A stretch of DNA of 64,000 nucleotides from Amaurobius ferox (GCA_951213105.1 OX578135.1:158233750-158297749), one strand, 5' to 3'; numbered from the stretch's first letter, positions 1 to 12,099 are shown. Numbers and translations are program-made. Notes: generated by a model from the sequence alone, not told the origin.

Positions 1-243
1 CAAAGAAAAAAATCAAAATGAGAAAGTGATTAGAAATAATGATCAAAGTCAAATTAAGGAAGGGAAGGTCACTAAAGAAAAGCAATTAAACTGTGAAAAT
101 AATAGAAATGATGATGAGGTTTGTTATAATGCCAGAGGGTATAATTTTCGCCCTCGAATTGTTGTAAATAGTAATTTCATAAAACAAAGAATATCAAAAA
201 TATGTAAAAAGTTTGTAATTAATGTCATAAATAGAAAGTGATA
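1..243 (+). mobile_element. 3' tail of an LTR-retrotransposon pol ORF
   Basis: An open frame enters from the window edge and stops at 243. It is rich in Asn, Lys and Arg and contains the motif GYNFRPR, close to the 'YNLRPR'-type tail found at the end of many insect LTR-retrotransposon polyproteins. It lies upstream of a purine tract and an LTR-like block, which fits the last residues of pol in a Ty3/gypsy-like element whose body lies outside the window. No catalytic domain is visible, so the assignment rests on this motif and on context. Confidence 0.5.
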
Positions 244-875
244 ATTGAGTGTATATGTATATGTTTTTATGTTTTAAATTGTGGATATAAGTATATTTCA
301 AAAAGTATGTTATGTATTTCTGACATTACATATATGGCAAGTTAAAAAAAAAAAAAAAAAAAAAGTGAAATAACAAAGTAATTTATAAATAATATGGTGG
401 TATGGAATTCAACCATAACCAAGAATCGGAAGTTGATAGTTGCACTACTACAATATGTTACAAAATGAAATGATAACAAGAAAATGTATAATAATAATAA
501 AGTAATGAATGCTGTTATGTAATGATATGTCGTATGTAAATAATTATGTAAAAGGAGAAATGAAAATTATGCATTGCAAATAATATATATCAAAATTTAC
601 AATTTAATAATAATGTGAATGTTGGTAATCCTCATGTAATTTATGGTACATATGTCAATTATGAATAATGGACTAACTTGACAGGGAACTATCAAGAAAC
701 TACAAAGAACTATCAAAGCTATGAGTTGTACGAGGCTAAAAAGTGGAACTCAGCTTTTCTCATGATGGATGAACTTATGTGTTTACGAGGAACCATTGTG
801 AACTTAATTTCTTACCACTGGGGTGAAACTGTGGGAGAGTAACTTTTGGACTTTTTTTTCGCGGGGGGGTGAGAA
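244..875 (+). other. 3' untranslated region and polypurine tract of the LTR element
   Basis: AT-rich and without a convincing ORF. It ends in a G-rich purine run (about 864-875) directly before the LTR, the usual place of the plus-strand primer. No env-like reading frame is seen. Confidence 0.4.
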
Positions 876-1460
876 TGTAATGCCAGAAATGTAAAGTAAT
901 AATTATTTGGAAGGATTAAAAAATAATGGAACCAGGAATGCGGGCGGATTATCCCCACGCTAAGCAGATGGGCGATAATATACAGGTGGCCCCATATCTT
1001 ACATACCACGCCCATGTTTACATACCACGCTAAGCCGTTTGGCGGCAACCGAGACGGCGACGCCATGTCTACGGATTAGCCCTCAGCTCTACATTTCAGC
1101 ACGTGGACCGCCGACCGAAAAAGGGATATAAGTGAGAGTTGCTCGAATTGGGAGTCAGAATTGGTCAAGGCAGGCTGTTGGAGTTAGACTAGTCAAGAAC
1201 AAGCGACGGTAGCAGAGTTAAGAGTTGTGTGTGCGTCTCTGATATAGGAATTCGAAGGAGAGCTCATGTTCATCTGGTATTGCAAGTGTAAAGTGTGACA
1301 AAGCATCGGTGTTACCCAAGTTATATGAAAGAAGATCAGGTACCGTACAATTAAACTATATGAGGATAACCTCTTTGTCTAAATTTGTGTTTTTAAGGAA
1401 AAACTAATTAATGCATCCCACCACGTGCTCCAACCAAATATCAATTCATCTGGCATTACA
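876..1460 (+). repeat. 3' LTR of a gypsy-like element
   Basis: A 585-bp block beginning TGTAATGCCAGA and ending TCTGGCATTACA, a perfect 12-bp inverted repeat with the canonical TG...CA ends. A purine tract precedes it. A TATA-like stretch (GGGATATAAG, about 1124-1133) sits mid-LTR, where a U3 promoter would be. The partner 5' LTR is not in the window, so this is either the right end of an element or a solo LTR next to a pol relic. The termini strongly support the call; the family does not follow from the LTR alone. Confidence 0.65.
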
Positions 1461-2832
1461 CCCCCCGAACTACCATTGAGATGTATTCCACTATTGTGAT
1501 ATTTATTTAATTTGTAAAACTAAAGAGTGTAAATTGAGTATGTGATAAATAAATGTTTGTTCCTTTACTATTAACCTTAATTTTTAGTTTGTTAACTTAG
1601 TATCCCGTTAAGCACAGAAATAGGTGGGTTTTGCGGCCACCAACGCAATGTACACAGCAGTAAGTTTTAGAACAGATTACATGTATAATTAATATACTAA
1701 TAAATAATTAATTTAATGTAAAATGCATTTTTTGACAATATTAATTTTAATCAACAAAATTAATAATCGGCACATATAGTATCAAAATACTATATACTAT
1801 TATGTCATTGATCATTCAGAAACAAAATTATTATAGCCATGCCTTTTTTTTTTTATTAGTGACCAAGGGAGTAAGTTCCCAAGTACTCCATAAGGGTAAA
1901 ATATATGAATTTTGCCTATTTCAAACATTTGTACACAATTAAAGAACTCAATCATTTATACAAACCGAACAACGTTCTACCATATGCAATATGCAAATAT
2001 TTTATATTCGATAAGGTAAATTCACTCCTTGCTGTCTTTTGAACTACCTGAAATTCCTCTTATCAGGTCGGAGTTGGAGTTCTGAATAAAGTTCACTTTC
2101 AGTTCCTAAAGATAACTGCTTGTGTTAAACTAAAAAGTTACATTAATATAAAAATTAACGGCATGAACCTGTTTCGTACCTCCATCACCACATCAGCATA
2201 AGGATAAAAAAGTATTTACACCACCAGCAGGTAAAGTAATTATAAAGTTATGTATAATAATAACAGTCAATGTTAGAGCGAATGGAAAAATTCAAGCAAC
2301 CTTCAGCTACAAAATTGGGAGCAAAAATACTTCCGGAGAATTCGAGAAACAAACACATCGAAGGTTTTATCCCCACTACAAGTCTTATTAACTTCTCATG
2401 AGCTGTATTTTTCCTTTCATTCAACATCTTTAACGTCATTACGTTATACCTTTACGCCATTTGCGTACACCATCTTTGACGGATTCGTTCTCGACTCCCA
2501 AAATACTCACAGAGCTGTAACTTGGCACACAGTTTCATCTCGCGGAACATTTGCAGCTACTACATTTTCACGGCTTTACGTCACATTTACATTATGACCA
2601 TTTTTTTGTCCTCTTCATGCAGTTCTTTTGTGAATTACTGTTCAGTGACTTCAAATGAAATGTTTTCAGTGGTTCTAATGTGTCGATCCATGTATAATAC
2701 TGCATAGATAACGTAAATTACGTCAAGGAGAAAATATATCTTCAAAATTTAAAAATTAAATTATGCGAAACACGTTTACAATATCTCCTCTTCCACAACA
2801 GTGGCTCATGGAAAGGAAAAAATAAATATTAA
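1461..2832. other. Unassigned AT-rich DNA
   Basis: No gene, splice-bounded exon or repeat boundary can be supported here. A 63-codon minus-strand ORF (2248-2439) has no recognisable motif. Confidence 0.3.
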
Positions 2833-3069
2833 TCACACACGAAATAGAACTAAATTGAGGGTGTAGGCAGATTCAATTCAAAACAATACTATGTACATGT
2901 TATAATTATCTAAATATTATTCAAAATTGTTGCAGGTAAATGAGGGTGTAGGCAGATGAAATAGTTTCGACAATTTTGAATATTATCAATTTCGGATAAT
3001 AAAATTCATATAGTATTGTTTCGAATTGAATCTGCCTACACTCTCAATTTAGTTCTATTTCGTCTGTGG
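2833..3069. mobile_element. TTAA-flanked foldback MITE (237 bp)
   Basis: The outer ~60 bp at each side are inverted copies of one another; both include the ACGAAATAGAAC block and the GTGTAGGCAGATT block (or its complement). TTAA lies immediately outside both ends (2829-2832 and 3070-3073), matching the target duplication of piggyBac-type transposases. There is no ORF, so it is non-autonomous. Confidence 0.65.
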
Positions 3070-3884
3070 TTAACATTTCTTTTCAAAGTTCCACTTTTTT
3101 CCACCTAATTTTTTTTTCTATTTTATTTTTATTTTTGCTAAAGCGGTATGGTTTAACTTTGCGCACTCTAGGTTTGTTCGAATTGAAGAATGAAATCCAA
3201 GTATTTTCAGAACGATTATCTGCATTTTACATTTATTTGTGCATCATTTTATGTTGCGTTCCACTTATTTAGTTATTTATTTAAATTAAGTTTCAGTGAA
3301 ATTATGTGATTATGCGCAATTTACATGCTAATCCATTACCGATCGAACTCCATTAACACTTCCAATCATCTTAATATCATTGTAATGCATACAGAACAAT
3401 TTTTCACTAAAATGTGAATTATATCCACAAACCGTTTTCGAAATTTTTGATAAATAAAAAAAAATGTTTGAAAATCATTTTTATATTTGGACATCACCTA
3501 GACATGTAATAAGTATGAAATTGCAAGTCCCCGTCTTCTATTAAAGTATTCTTAGTGAGACGCCGTTTACTGAATTTTACCAATTTAAGTTCAGAACAAG
3601 AAACTAGAAGGAAGAACTTATTTTATCACCTATAGAACTGCGTAAGACTTAGAAAATACTAAATCAATTAAGAAATTGCCAAATATAGACACTTTATGAA
3701 GTACTCTGACGTCACGCACTGTCAGAACAAGATACTATATCGTCCGTCCAACTTCTCTGGAACGGTTTGCTTGATTTCGCAAACCATCGAGTTACATTGA
3801 AAGTAAGTCACCCAATGCAGCTGAATTTGACAAAGCCAATTTTGACATAGCCAATTAAGTTTGTTTCTGCTTGTTTCTTTTCAG
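3070..3884. other. AT-rich sequence before the PGRP1 central exon
   Basis: I searched this stretch, and everything upstream, for the missing first PGRP domain exon (a Trp-x-ARPP then VVIxHT pattern) and did not find it. The last bases form a polypyrimidine tract and AG acceptor for the exon at 3885. Confidence 0.4.
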
Positions 3885-4090
3885 GGTGGTGGGATATCGC
3901 ATACAATTTTCTGGTGGGAGGCGATGGTCGAATCTACGAGGGCAGAGGATGGAAAAAAAGCGGGAGCTTTGCCCCGGGATATAACACAAATTCAATCGGT
4001 ATTGCTTTCATCGGCAATTTCATGATTGACAAACCCACAGACGTTATGCTAAACGCCACTCTCAAGCTTCTCGACTGTGGGGTAGAAAAG
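3885..4090 (+). CDS. PGRP gene 1, central domain exon
   Basis: Central exon of a peptidoglycan recognition protein (amidase_2/PGRP fold), an innate-immune receptor that binds bacterial cell-wall muropeptides. The acceptor TTTTCAG|GG and donor GAAAAG|GTAAGAG give a 206-bp exon entered in phase 1 and left in phase 0. It encodes the hallmark run WWDIAYNFLVGGDGRIYEGR, then SIGIAFIGNF and an LNAT glycosylation sequon, ending LLDCGVEK. The Tyr of DIAYNF is the catalytic-site Tyr of amidase PGRPs and is kept. The exon matches the one at 50249 in length, phase and motifs, so the two are paralogues. The preceding exon, with the first zinc His and the core disulfide, is not in the window. Either it lies further upstream or this copy is incomplete. 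Family call very secure; subtype (short, long, soluble or membrane) not determinable. Confidence 0.93.
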
Positions 4091-4255
4091 GTAAGAGTAA
4101 CTACTTCTGTCAAAAAATTGTTGTATACCAATCAGCATTTACTGTCCTACGATTCTCCAAAGCAAAGATTGCAACATAGCCGGATTGTGGTATCTATTTT
4201 GCGATCACCAACCTGTGAAGTGGCTTCAAGGCATCCAATTGTTGGATGTTGGAAA

Positions 4256-4309
4256 CCCAGACCACACGACAGACCCGAAGGTTTACTGTAGCTAAGTGTG
4301 TGGCCGGGA
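4256..4309 (-). repeat. SINE 3'-tail fragment with a hairpin
   Basis: Reads ACCCAGACCACACGAC, then GTGTGGCCGGGAAG, matching the tail of the SINE at 33460 except in the hairpin arms. The arms here are CCACAC (4262-4267) and GTGTGG (4298-4303), where the 33460 copy has CCGTCC and GGACGG. Only the tail is present. Confidence 0.5.
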
Positions 4310-4580
4310 AGTTTATTATAGATTCAAGTAATTACAACACAAATAAAAAATGAATCACAACACAAGGAGTTACAACAAGACAAGCAAAGATACAAAAAAC
4401 ACAAAACACACAAAAAAACACAAAAACATAAACAGCAAAACAACGAGACATACAAAACAACAGCAAAAAAAAACGAGACAAACAAAAAAAGCAAACAGCA
4501 CGACAAGGGGCAACCCAGGAACAGCTAGAGGGATCACCAGGGGCAAGAGGGGAGAGTGAACGGTCACACACAGACTCAAA

Positions 4581-4985
4581 TCATCTAACTCTGTTAGAAA
4601 TGTCTCGAGCAAGGAGAATACAGTTCTTGAGTTTATTAATCAACGCAGGTGATCGGCAAACCCCAGTAAACCAAGCTGCACGAGAAGAGGGAGCAGGTTT
4701 AACAAGATGAAAATTTTTTGTGTGTGGGCAGGAGTGCACAAAGTGATCAACGTCACCAAAAGAATTACAGGTGCAGTTTGAAGATGATTTGAATTTAAAG
4801 AATTTTAGGTAGTCCAAGAAGGGGCCATGGCCAGTGACAAAGTATACGAGGTATTTATTAAAAATTTGGAAAGAGGGATTGACTACCGGGAGGAAAAGTG
4901 AGATTCGCGAGGGATCGTGGGTCCGAGGAGAGATGTAGCTGTCTAAATGAGTTTGCCAGGATTTAAGTGGATTACAAAATTTTTA
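4581..4985 (-). mobile_element. LINE ORF2 C-terminal fragment (zinc knuckle)
   Basis: One continuous minus-strand frame of about 135 codons. It contains a VTGHGPFLDYLKFF segment followed by a Cys/His knuckle (CTCNSFGDVDHFVHSC), the arrangement at the C-terminus of RNase-H-bearing non-LTR retrotransposons. No reverse transcriptase or RNase H remains, so it is a 5'-truncated copy. It lies antisense in the PGRP1 intron. Confidence 0.7.
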
Positions 4986-7900
4986 TTTTAACAGATCAAG
5001 AGGTTTCTGTAAATAAGATCAAGTCAAAAATAAGTAAGAGATCGGCAACTTCCGTCTAACACAGAGTAATTAGAAAGTAAAATTTTAGAAGAGTACTAGT
5101 GATCGTATAGTATTTTTGATATCGCTTTATATCCTTATGCGTCATGTTGACCAGGTTCCATTCCCTGGCCGATTCTAGGAATCGATTGGTCAGCCATAGA
5201 TCAATATTAAAGAATAGGAGCAACATATAAATTAAACAAGTTGTAGAAAGCAGAGCAAATTAATTAAATGATAAATATTTATTCAAATAGAAATTAACTA
5301 TACTTTCAAGCAATTACATATAAGCATCTTCTTGTCCCCTTATAATTAACAATTCTTTTTTAATAAAGATCATATTGTTTATAAAAATGTACTAACAGAT
5401 ATTCTTGTACTCAGCTATACAGTAGAGTTATCCGCAGGAGAGGGGAGGCTGGAACACACAAACTCCAACCCGTATTAGGATACTCGAAGGGCCCTGGATG
5501 GCCAAAGTTTAAAGTCCGGCATAGTCATGTTGGAATGCAATTATTTCCTCGGCACTTTTTGTCACTCCACCAGGCACGCCGGAGATTTCATTCTCCGGTA
5601 GCACTTCATATTCCCGAATACTGCACCACTGCGCCATTCCACCTCTTGCGGTCCAAACCGAAAGTCGCCGAATCCTTGCAAAATTAATACTTTCATAAGA
5701 TTACAAGCAGGTATCACTGTTCGTCCAATACACTATGTTTAACATTCCGCATTTTTAATTTCTTCATTTTAATATCAATCCACGCGAACTTAACAATTCA
5801 TCGGGGAAAAGGCGCAATCTCACGGGCGTACACACTCCACCGTAATTCAGGGTCAAATACCTCGAGCGTCATCCGAACAGCTCATACGTCACCCATCAAT
5901 CAAGTCCTCATTGGCTAAACGACACCTGCATCAGTGATATATCGTAATTAAAACTGCAAGAAACTTCACTTCCAGACAAAACGCTGGCGACAGCCATCAT
6001 CGTGAAAAAACGAAGACTGAAACAAATTCCTATTTCTCCACGTTAATCTACCAGGACAGAAAATATTTCGACAAAATGGCTCTGAAATGCAGGAAATTGA
6101 GATGGTGTTCTAAAAGTCGAAATGACACTCCCCTCCTCTTCGACGTAAAAATTTAGAGAGAAAATTTTTCTCTCACAAATCACAATAGGAACCTTTAAGC
6201 GTAACGCTGTCTGCCAGAAACCATGGATACCGACATCAGCAACTTTGATGAAATTTTGAAGAAGGGTAGTGTGCACGTGTCCATACCACTACACCTGCAG
6301 ATCCGAATTCACAGGCAGTGCACCCATCACGCACAGGGCAAGGTCCAAACGAAGGCCTAAAATTGACAAAGATGCCCAACTGCAGAAAGGATCCTTTACA
6401 AAGAAAACATAAAGAAACATACATGAAACACAATATCATATTACAAAAATTACGATGAAGACAGCTTTACAAACACTGAAGATATCACATCACGATAATG
6501 CCAGGGCACCCTTTGTCTGACAGTAAAAAAAATTAAATGATATTATAGTAATTAATATAGTAACTTGTAATGCAGTTTACACTTACATATCATGTCATAA
6601 AAAAATTAATCCGTATTAAAAAATATTCGCTTTCAAAGCAATAAGTGAATTAACAAGTGATGACAAGTTTAAATGAAAATTATTATATATAGTCATACTA
6701 TAATTATTAAGAATTATGATATGAAAATAAAATATGGTATGATTATGGAATTGCAAAACAATGAGTCAGTCCTCTCTGACTCAAACAAAATTGTAATATT
6801 TTAAAGTATTTAATATATTTAACTTCAAATTAAATTCTTATTTCATGACATCTGAATTATATGTCATTTCAGTTGAGGGAGACCTGAGAGGGGAAGCCTC
6901 CTGAAAGTCAGTTGTGTAGAAATGAAATTGGCCTTTCCAAAGAAACAATGCCAAGGGGGCATAAGTCGAACTGGCAGTATCAAAAGGGATGTGCAAAACT
7001 AAAAAAAAAAAAAAGAAAGAAAAAATCAGCCGTGGTCTACACAGAACGAGATTAATCACAGAATTGCGCCTCCTGAATTTAAAATTCAATTATGAAAATA
7101 AAGGTTAACAGCCTCACAACAGAGAACTGCCCACAAACTCCTCTTCATCTTCCTCACCAGTTTCACAATTCCCGCTGGGGAAGAAAAACAGTAGTCGATT
7201 TCAGAGTTAAATCACGACATTGTAAGCCGGGAAATTAAAGTGTTGACCTCAAGACTTCTTCAAAGCACGTGAAAACTGTATCTGTTTGCGTACACCAATA
7301 GAACCCAAAAATTAAAAAAAAAATTCATCATAACCTAACGATGACTGACAAAACTTAAGTGAAAAGGAACTACCAGTCAAAATATAGTAAGTGTAAACAG
7401 GAGCTCGAGTAAAATAAAGATATTGTAAATAAATTCCAAGTCAAAACCATCTCTCTCAGGATCCAGGACAAGGTTCGGGATTTGTCCAATATTAAATTTT
7501 CTTTAACTCGAAATTAAATATTCATGAACTAAATTCAGATTGTCATTTAAATATATCACATTTCAACAAACTGTTCAAATATTTCAACATCCGAAATTCT
7601 TAATTAAAAATCATTCAATTAAATTTTACAAATAAATTTCATATGTGACACAAATATTATAAGTTTCAGTAATTAAACATAAAATTTCCTTTCAATTAAC
7701 AAAATAACTTATTTCAATAAATTAGTTTCAGGAATCAATCATTTTCATTTTAGCAAATTGTAATGTAAAATTGCAAAATTATTTTGTCAAAATTTAGACA
7801 AATCATCCAACCACAAAATGTTAAAGCAATTTCTCTCAAAATGTTCAAAGTTCAGTAATTAACGGAGAAATTGCTCAGAAAGGATTTGTATTAATTAAAC

Positions 7901-8678
7901 AGATTACTTAAATTTAAATGTACTATAACAGCAACATAGATTCAGAATTCTCACAGAATTAACAGAATTAAATTTTTCAGTAATTAAACAGAATTATAAT
8001 TAAATATTCAAGATTTCTAAAACTGATTTACAAAGGTATTTTATCATAAATTTTAAAGATTTATAAAGTCATAATAATTGTTAAGTAAGCATAAACAATT
8101 CAATATAAGAAATAAATAAATGTGACTGTATAATTATTATTTACATATAAATAAAAATTTATGAATATCTGTGAGATTTATTTTAAAGTGCCAATATTTA
8201 TCAATGATTCAATAAGACCTTAAATTGTATAGTGTTTTAGTACCTCTATTTGCAGAGTAAAAATTTTGCTTTTGTTGTGACAAATATTTCTTCTTGTAAA
8301 CAAATATATTTCTCCTATTATTGGAATTAGCATTAAATGATGAAGAAGGTCGTTTGTTTCTAGCAGCAGGATTAACACTAAGTTAATTTCCAAGAACAGG
8401 TGAGTTAACTGGTGATGGAAGGTTAAATCTAACTCTTTTCACAGTCCTATTGGCATTACTGTTATTATTTGATGAGTTAAAAGAACATAAAGGTATTAGT
8501 ATTGAAGGATTATTTGATGAAGAATGAATTAATGTAGGACTATTTGATGAAGAGTTTACTCTTCTATTTACAGATTTCTGTTGAGAATAAGTTTGAAGTT
8601 CCTTCCTTCTAGGAGGTAATAAGGGGATTAGTAGTGGGGGGGAGGTTAAGGGGGTGTAAGGGGATTTACATGGACCAA
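4986..8678. other. Intronic AT-rich DNA, mostly unassigned
   Basis: Mostly low-complexity AT-rich sequence. The higher-GC block at about 5440-5670 has, on the minus strand, a good RNA-polymerase-III A-box-like string (TGGCGCAGTGGTGCAG, near 5618-5635) but no B box that I can see, so it may be an old tRNA-related repeat. From about 8280 to 8640 the minus strand looks like the degraded Asn/Ser-rich tail of the gypsy pol that follows. Confidence 0.35.
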
Positions 8679-11314
8679 TTATTCATTCATAGGGTTCATT
8701 ACGTGTTGAATGTGAAGATTAACTGGAGATGTCTTTTTTGTTACTCTAAATGGTCCTTTATTAAAGGAGCTCAACTTCTTGGATTGTCCCTGGGGTAAAT
8801 AAGGAGTGTATAAATATACTAAGTCTCCTGGTTTAATTTCAGTCTGTTTTGCCTTTTCGTGCTGCTGCTGAATTTCAGAATCTTCAGCTTTCTCAAGATT
8901 GATTTTGACCATGTCATGCATTTTCGTCAGACGATAATGCAGGTCTTCTCCATAGTCATAGATTGAATCATATGTAGGAGTCTTAAATCCAGTAATTAAA
9001 GTATTTGGGACTGTTAAATAGCTTCCATAAACTAAGTAAGCAGGCGATTAACCTGTGGAAGCATGGGCTGCATTAAGGTGCGCAAGAAGTGCAAAATGAA
9101 TTAATCTGTCCTAGTTATCCTGTTCGTCGTAAACAATATTCTTCAACGAGCGTACGAGCGTGGCGTTGAGGCGTTTTGCACAGCCGTCTGATTGTGGATG
9201 GAATGACGCAGTAGTATGTTTAACAATGCCTAACTTCTTATAAAGATATTGTGCTGTCTTAAACATGAAGTTAGTGCCACGATCTGTCACTATATGTTGA
9301 GGTATTCCGTACTGCGCAATTAATTTCTCCAAGCACTCAAGTATGTCTTCAGTTTTTATAGAAGTAAGTGGATAAGCTTCAGGCCAACGTGTGAAATAAT
9401 CAGTAATCACCAAAATGTATCTCTTTCCTGAATTAGAGATAGGTAAAGATCCAACACAATCAAGCGCAACGCGCTGAAATGGATAATTAGATTTCGTAAA
9501 GCTCTGCATTGGTGCTTTGTTATCCTTATATCCTCTATTTATAACACAAAGTTCACAAGAAGAAACATAATTACTTGTTTGTGCATACATTCCCCGCCAA
9601 TAAAATCTTACTAATCGACTAATTGAAGATAAAGTCCTACTAAACCCACAATGTGCGAATCCTGGCCAATCGTTATGTAACCAAATCACTTCTGAAACTA
9701 ATTCCTAAGGTACAACAACTCTTTCTTGATATTGATGTCTAGGATTTTTATGAGTGCACCAAAGCATCTCATCTTTCATAAAAAATGTCAAATTCTGTGG
9801 GCATGGCTTAATATTTTTTTTCAGTAATCCTTTTATGTAATTGCACCTAGAATCTGATTCTTGTGCATTTTTAATTCTGTTAAGTAAGGTAGCGTTGGTT
9901 GAAGTTTGTTCCAGTTCATCATTTTGGATACTGTTGTTACTCTGATTTAAGGAATTTTCATTTGAATTGTTACCAATAACATTAGTTTCATCAGCATTAT
10001 TTTTACTTGAATTATCAGAATTATTACCTTTGCTAACATTAGATGAATCGGATTTTTCTCTAGTATTAATAACTTTATATCTGGATACAGATCTTTTAGA
10101 AACAGAATTAGAACTTTCAGCAACATTTCTCGACAAATAATCAGTAACTAAATTCCTTCTACCAGGTTTGTGGATAATTTTATAATCATATTGAAATAAA
10201 GAAGCAATCTATCTGGATAACCTAGAAGAAGGTTCTTTAAGTTTAAAAATAAAAAATAAGGAATGTTGATCACAATAAACTGTGAAATGTCTACCTATAT
10301 AAATGTGGGTAATGCTTAAAATAGTCTGCGAATCAAACCATAGCAAGAACTTCACGCTTCACAACACTGTATTTACACCCAGCATCATTCAATTTGTGAC
10401 TGACATAAGAAATTGGATGGGAGTGACGTCTGTCATCCTCCTGAAATAAATATGTTCCCAGCGAATGTTTGGAAGCATCAGTATATAGCACAAATGGTTT
10501 ACTGAAATCAGGAAGTGCCAAAATAGGTTTACAAAAGTTTATCATTGAGTGCTTCAAAAGATCTTTGAGCATCATCCGACCATTAAGATTTCTTCTTTTT
10601 GTCTTTATCATTAGTTTTCAAAGTATTGGTCAATGGTAGCGTGATTTTAGTATAATTAGGAATGGATTTTTTGTAAAAACCATTCAAACCAAGGAATTGG
10701 CGCGCCTTCTTCACTGAACTTGGGATCTTAAATTTTTTCACAACCTCTACATTCTGTGGGTCAGGTTGCACTTTTCCTTCAGAGACCAGGAAATTTAAGT
10801 ATTTAATTGTTTTTCTAAAAAAATGGCATTTAGAAGGTTTAAGCTTTAAACCATGTTTGTTAAGCGAATGGAAACATCCTCCAGTTTTCTTAAATGTTCT
10901 TCAAATGAACGAGAAGATACAATGATATCATCAATATATATTCCAGACAAGACTAGCGACATCAACCTTTAAAATGATGCAGGGGCATTTTTCAGCCCAA
11001 AGGGGGTTCTGCACCACTCAAGGTATCCATCAGGCGTAAAAAATGTTGTCTTTTCATAGTCATTAGGATGTAAGCGTAATTGGTAAAAACCTGAAGTCAG
11101 ATCAAGCGTAGAAAAATAAGTTGCACTAGATAAATTGTCTATAAGCTCACTTATGTTTGGAATCGAGAATACTTCACTAGTCGTCACAGAATTAATTCTA
11201 CGATAATCCGTCACTAAACGGTAAGAACCGTCTGGTTTCTTTACGAAAAGTACAGGAGCGTTACATGGAGAAACACTCGATTGAGTAATTTTGGTGTCCA
11301 TAAGTTCTGACACT
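8679..11314 (-). mobile_element. Ty3/gypsy pol relic (RT, RNase H, integrase), minus strand
   Basis: Read on the minus strand, domains run in canonical gypsy order from 11314 downwards. First is reverse transcriptase, with LVTDYRRIN and FSTLDLTSGFYQLRL; a YIDD active-site string near 10925-10940 is in a different frame. RNase H follows (FVLYTDASKHSLGTYLFQ, 10333-10611), then the integrase HHCC finger and catalytic core (9111-9689), then a chromatin-side tail (8679-8921). Several frameshifts and stops separate these blocks. The integrase core keeps both Asp residues (ALDCVG and TDRGTNF), but the catalytic Glu 36 residues after the second Asp is Lys (CAKRLNATL). It is dead. It lies antisense in the PGRP1 intron and lacks gag and a recognisable 5' LTR because a mariner piece abuts its RT. 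Confidence 0.88.
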
Positions 11315-11883
11315 TGTTTGCTTCGTGCACAAACTACTCGTGCACAAACACTTCGTGCACAAACTACTTTTGTGGAATTTGGTTCATTTTGAAACACCCA
11401 AACAGTAGATTGCTGTTTTGTTTCGGGTTCATAGGTACAAATTCACGTTTCGTCACCTGTTGCAATGTCAAAGACATGTTTTTTGAAGCACCAGAGTTGG
11501 ATCTTTTGAAATTTTCCTTGCACCATTTAACACGAGCATCCTTTTGAGCTGAAGATAAATTATGTGAAATCCAACGCGCACATGCCTTTTTGACCTTTAA
11601 ATGAAATTTCATGTAAAATTGGATGCAGTCGGGTCTTAAAAATGTTCAAAGATGCCTCGGTTTCTTCATATATGACATGACGATCCAAAATAATCATTTG
11701 TTGAACAGTCTCAATGTTTTTTGGCGTCACAACAGTTCTTGGTCGATCTTCACGAAATTCATCACTGACGTCCAAAATGAAATTCTTTAAACCAGTTGCA
11801 AATTGTTGCTTTGGATGGTGCTTCATCACCAAAAGTCGAATTCATTCGATCGACACATTGTTGCTGTGTCAACCCTTCTTCCT
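11315..11883 (-). mobile_element. mariner transposase N-terminal fragment, fused to the gypsy RT
   Basis: Minus-strand frames give the paired helix-turn-helix region of a mariner transposase. One block holds QQCVDRMNSTFGDEAPSKA and a following frame holds DEFREDRPRTVVTPKNIE and CARWISHNLSSAQKDARVKW. The linker toward the catalytic core follows (near FQNEPNSTKVVCARS). At least one frameshift separates the first two blocks. The DDD catalytic region is absent: the frame runs straight into the gypsy RT (SELMDTKI) near 11315. A short tandem repeat of GTGCACAAACTACT-like units (about 11320-11367) triplicates the VVCARS segment. A clear family match, but an inactive remnant. Confidence 0.82.
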
Positions 11884-11888
11884 TTTCG

Positions 11889-11917
11889 ACTCAGACCGTC
11901 CGACCTACCAGAAGGTG
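11889..11917 (-). repeat. SINE tail, left part of a split SINE
   Basis: CAGACCGTCCGACCTACC is the tail of the SINE seen whole at 33460-33728. The copy is interrupted after AAGGTG by an LTR beginning at 11918 and resumes at 13537. GGTG on both sides (11914-11917 and 13537-13540) is the LTR element's 4-bp target duplication. Confidence 0.7.
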
Positions 11918-12079
11918 TGCGGCAGCAAAGACATCTGATCAAAGATGCTTGGAACCTGTACCCGAATTATAAGAACGAAGCTGAAGCTAGCTTTTGCTCA
12001 GTGATTATAATGTCGGTCTTGTAAGCACTGGGTCCCGAGTTCGGTCCTGGCTCGGGACAGGTGATGCTCAACCGCCACA
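11918..12079 (+). repeat. 5' LTR of a plus-strand gypsy element
   Basis: A 162-bp LTR running from TGCGGCAGC to CCGCCACA. The same 5' half recurs in the LTRs at 12947, 60234 and 60642. The 3' third (GTTCGGTCCTGGCTCGGGAC) differs from those and recurs only at 13471-13536. Confidence 0.75.
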
Positions 12080-12099
12080 ATGATGACCCGGACGTGATG
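12080..12099 (+). promoter_or_regulatory. tRNA-Trp-type primer-binding site
   Basis: Immediately after the LTR the strand reads close to TGGTGACCCGGACGTGATT, the complement of the 3' end of insect tRNA-Trp including CCA. A tRNA-Trp primer is characteristic of the CsRn1 group of Ty3/gypsy elements. The second and third bases are altered here; the minus-strand copy at 12924-12945 is intact. Confidence 0.65.

Noticed and set aside
4324..4571. Cys/Phe/Val-rich minus-strand ORFs and Lys/Thr-rich plus ORF
   Set aside because: They are shadows of an A/C-rich simple-sequence stretch (AAACA-type); several frames are open at once.
5617..5640. tRNA gene on the minus strand
   Set aside because: A-box-like string only; no B box, no cloverleaf that I can draw.
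8679..11314. Possible intact retroviral-type element
   Set aside because: Multiple frameshifts, loss of gag and 5' LTR, and Glu to Lys in the integrase core show a dead relic.
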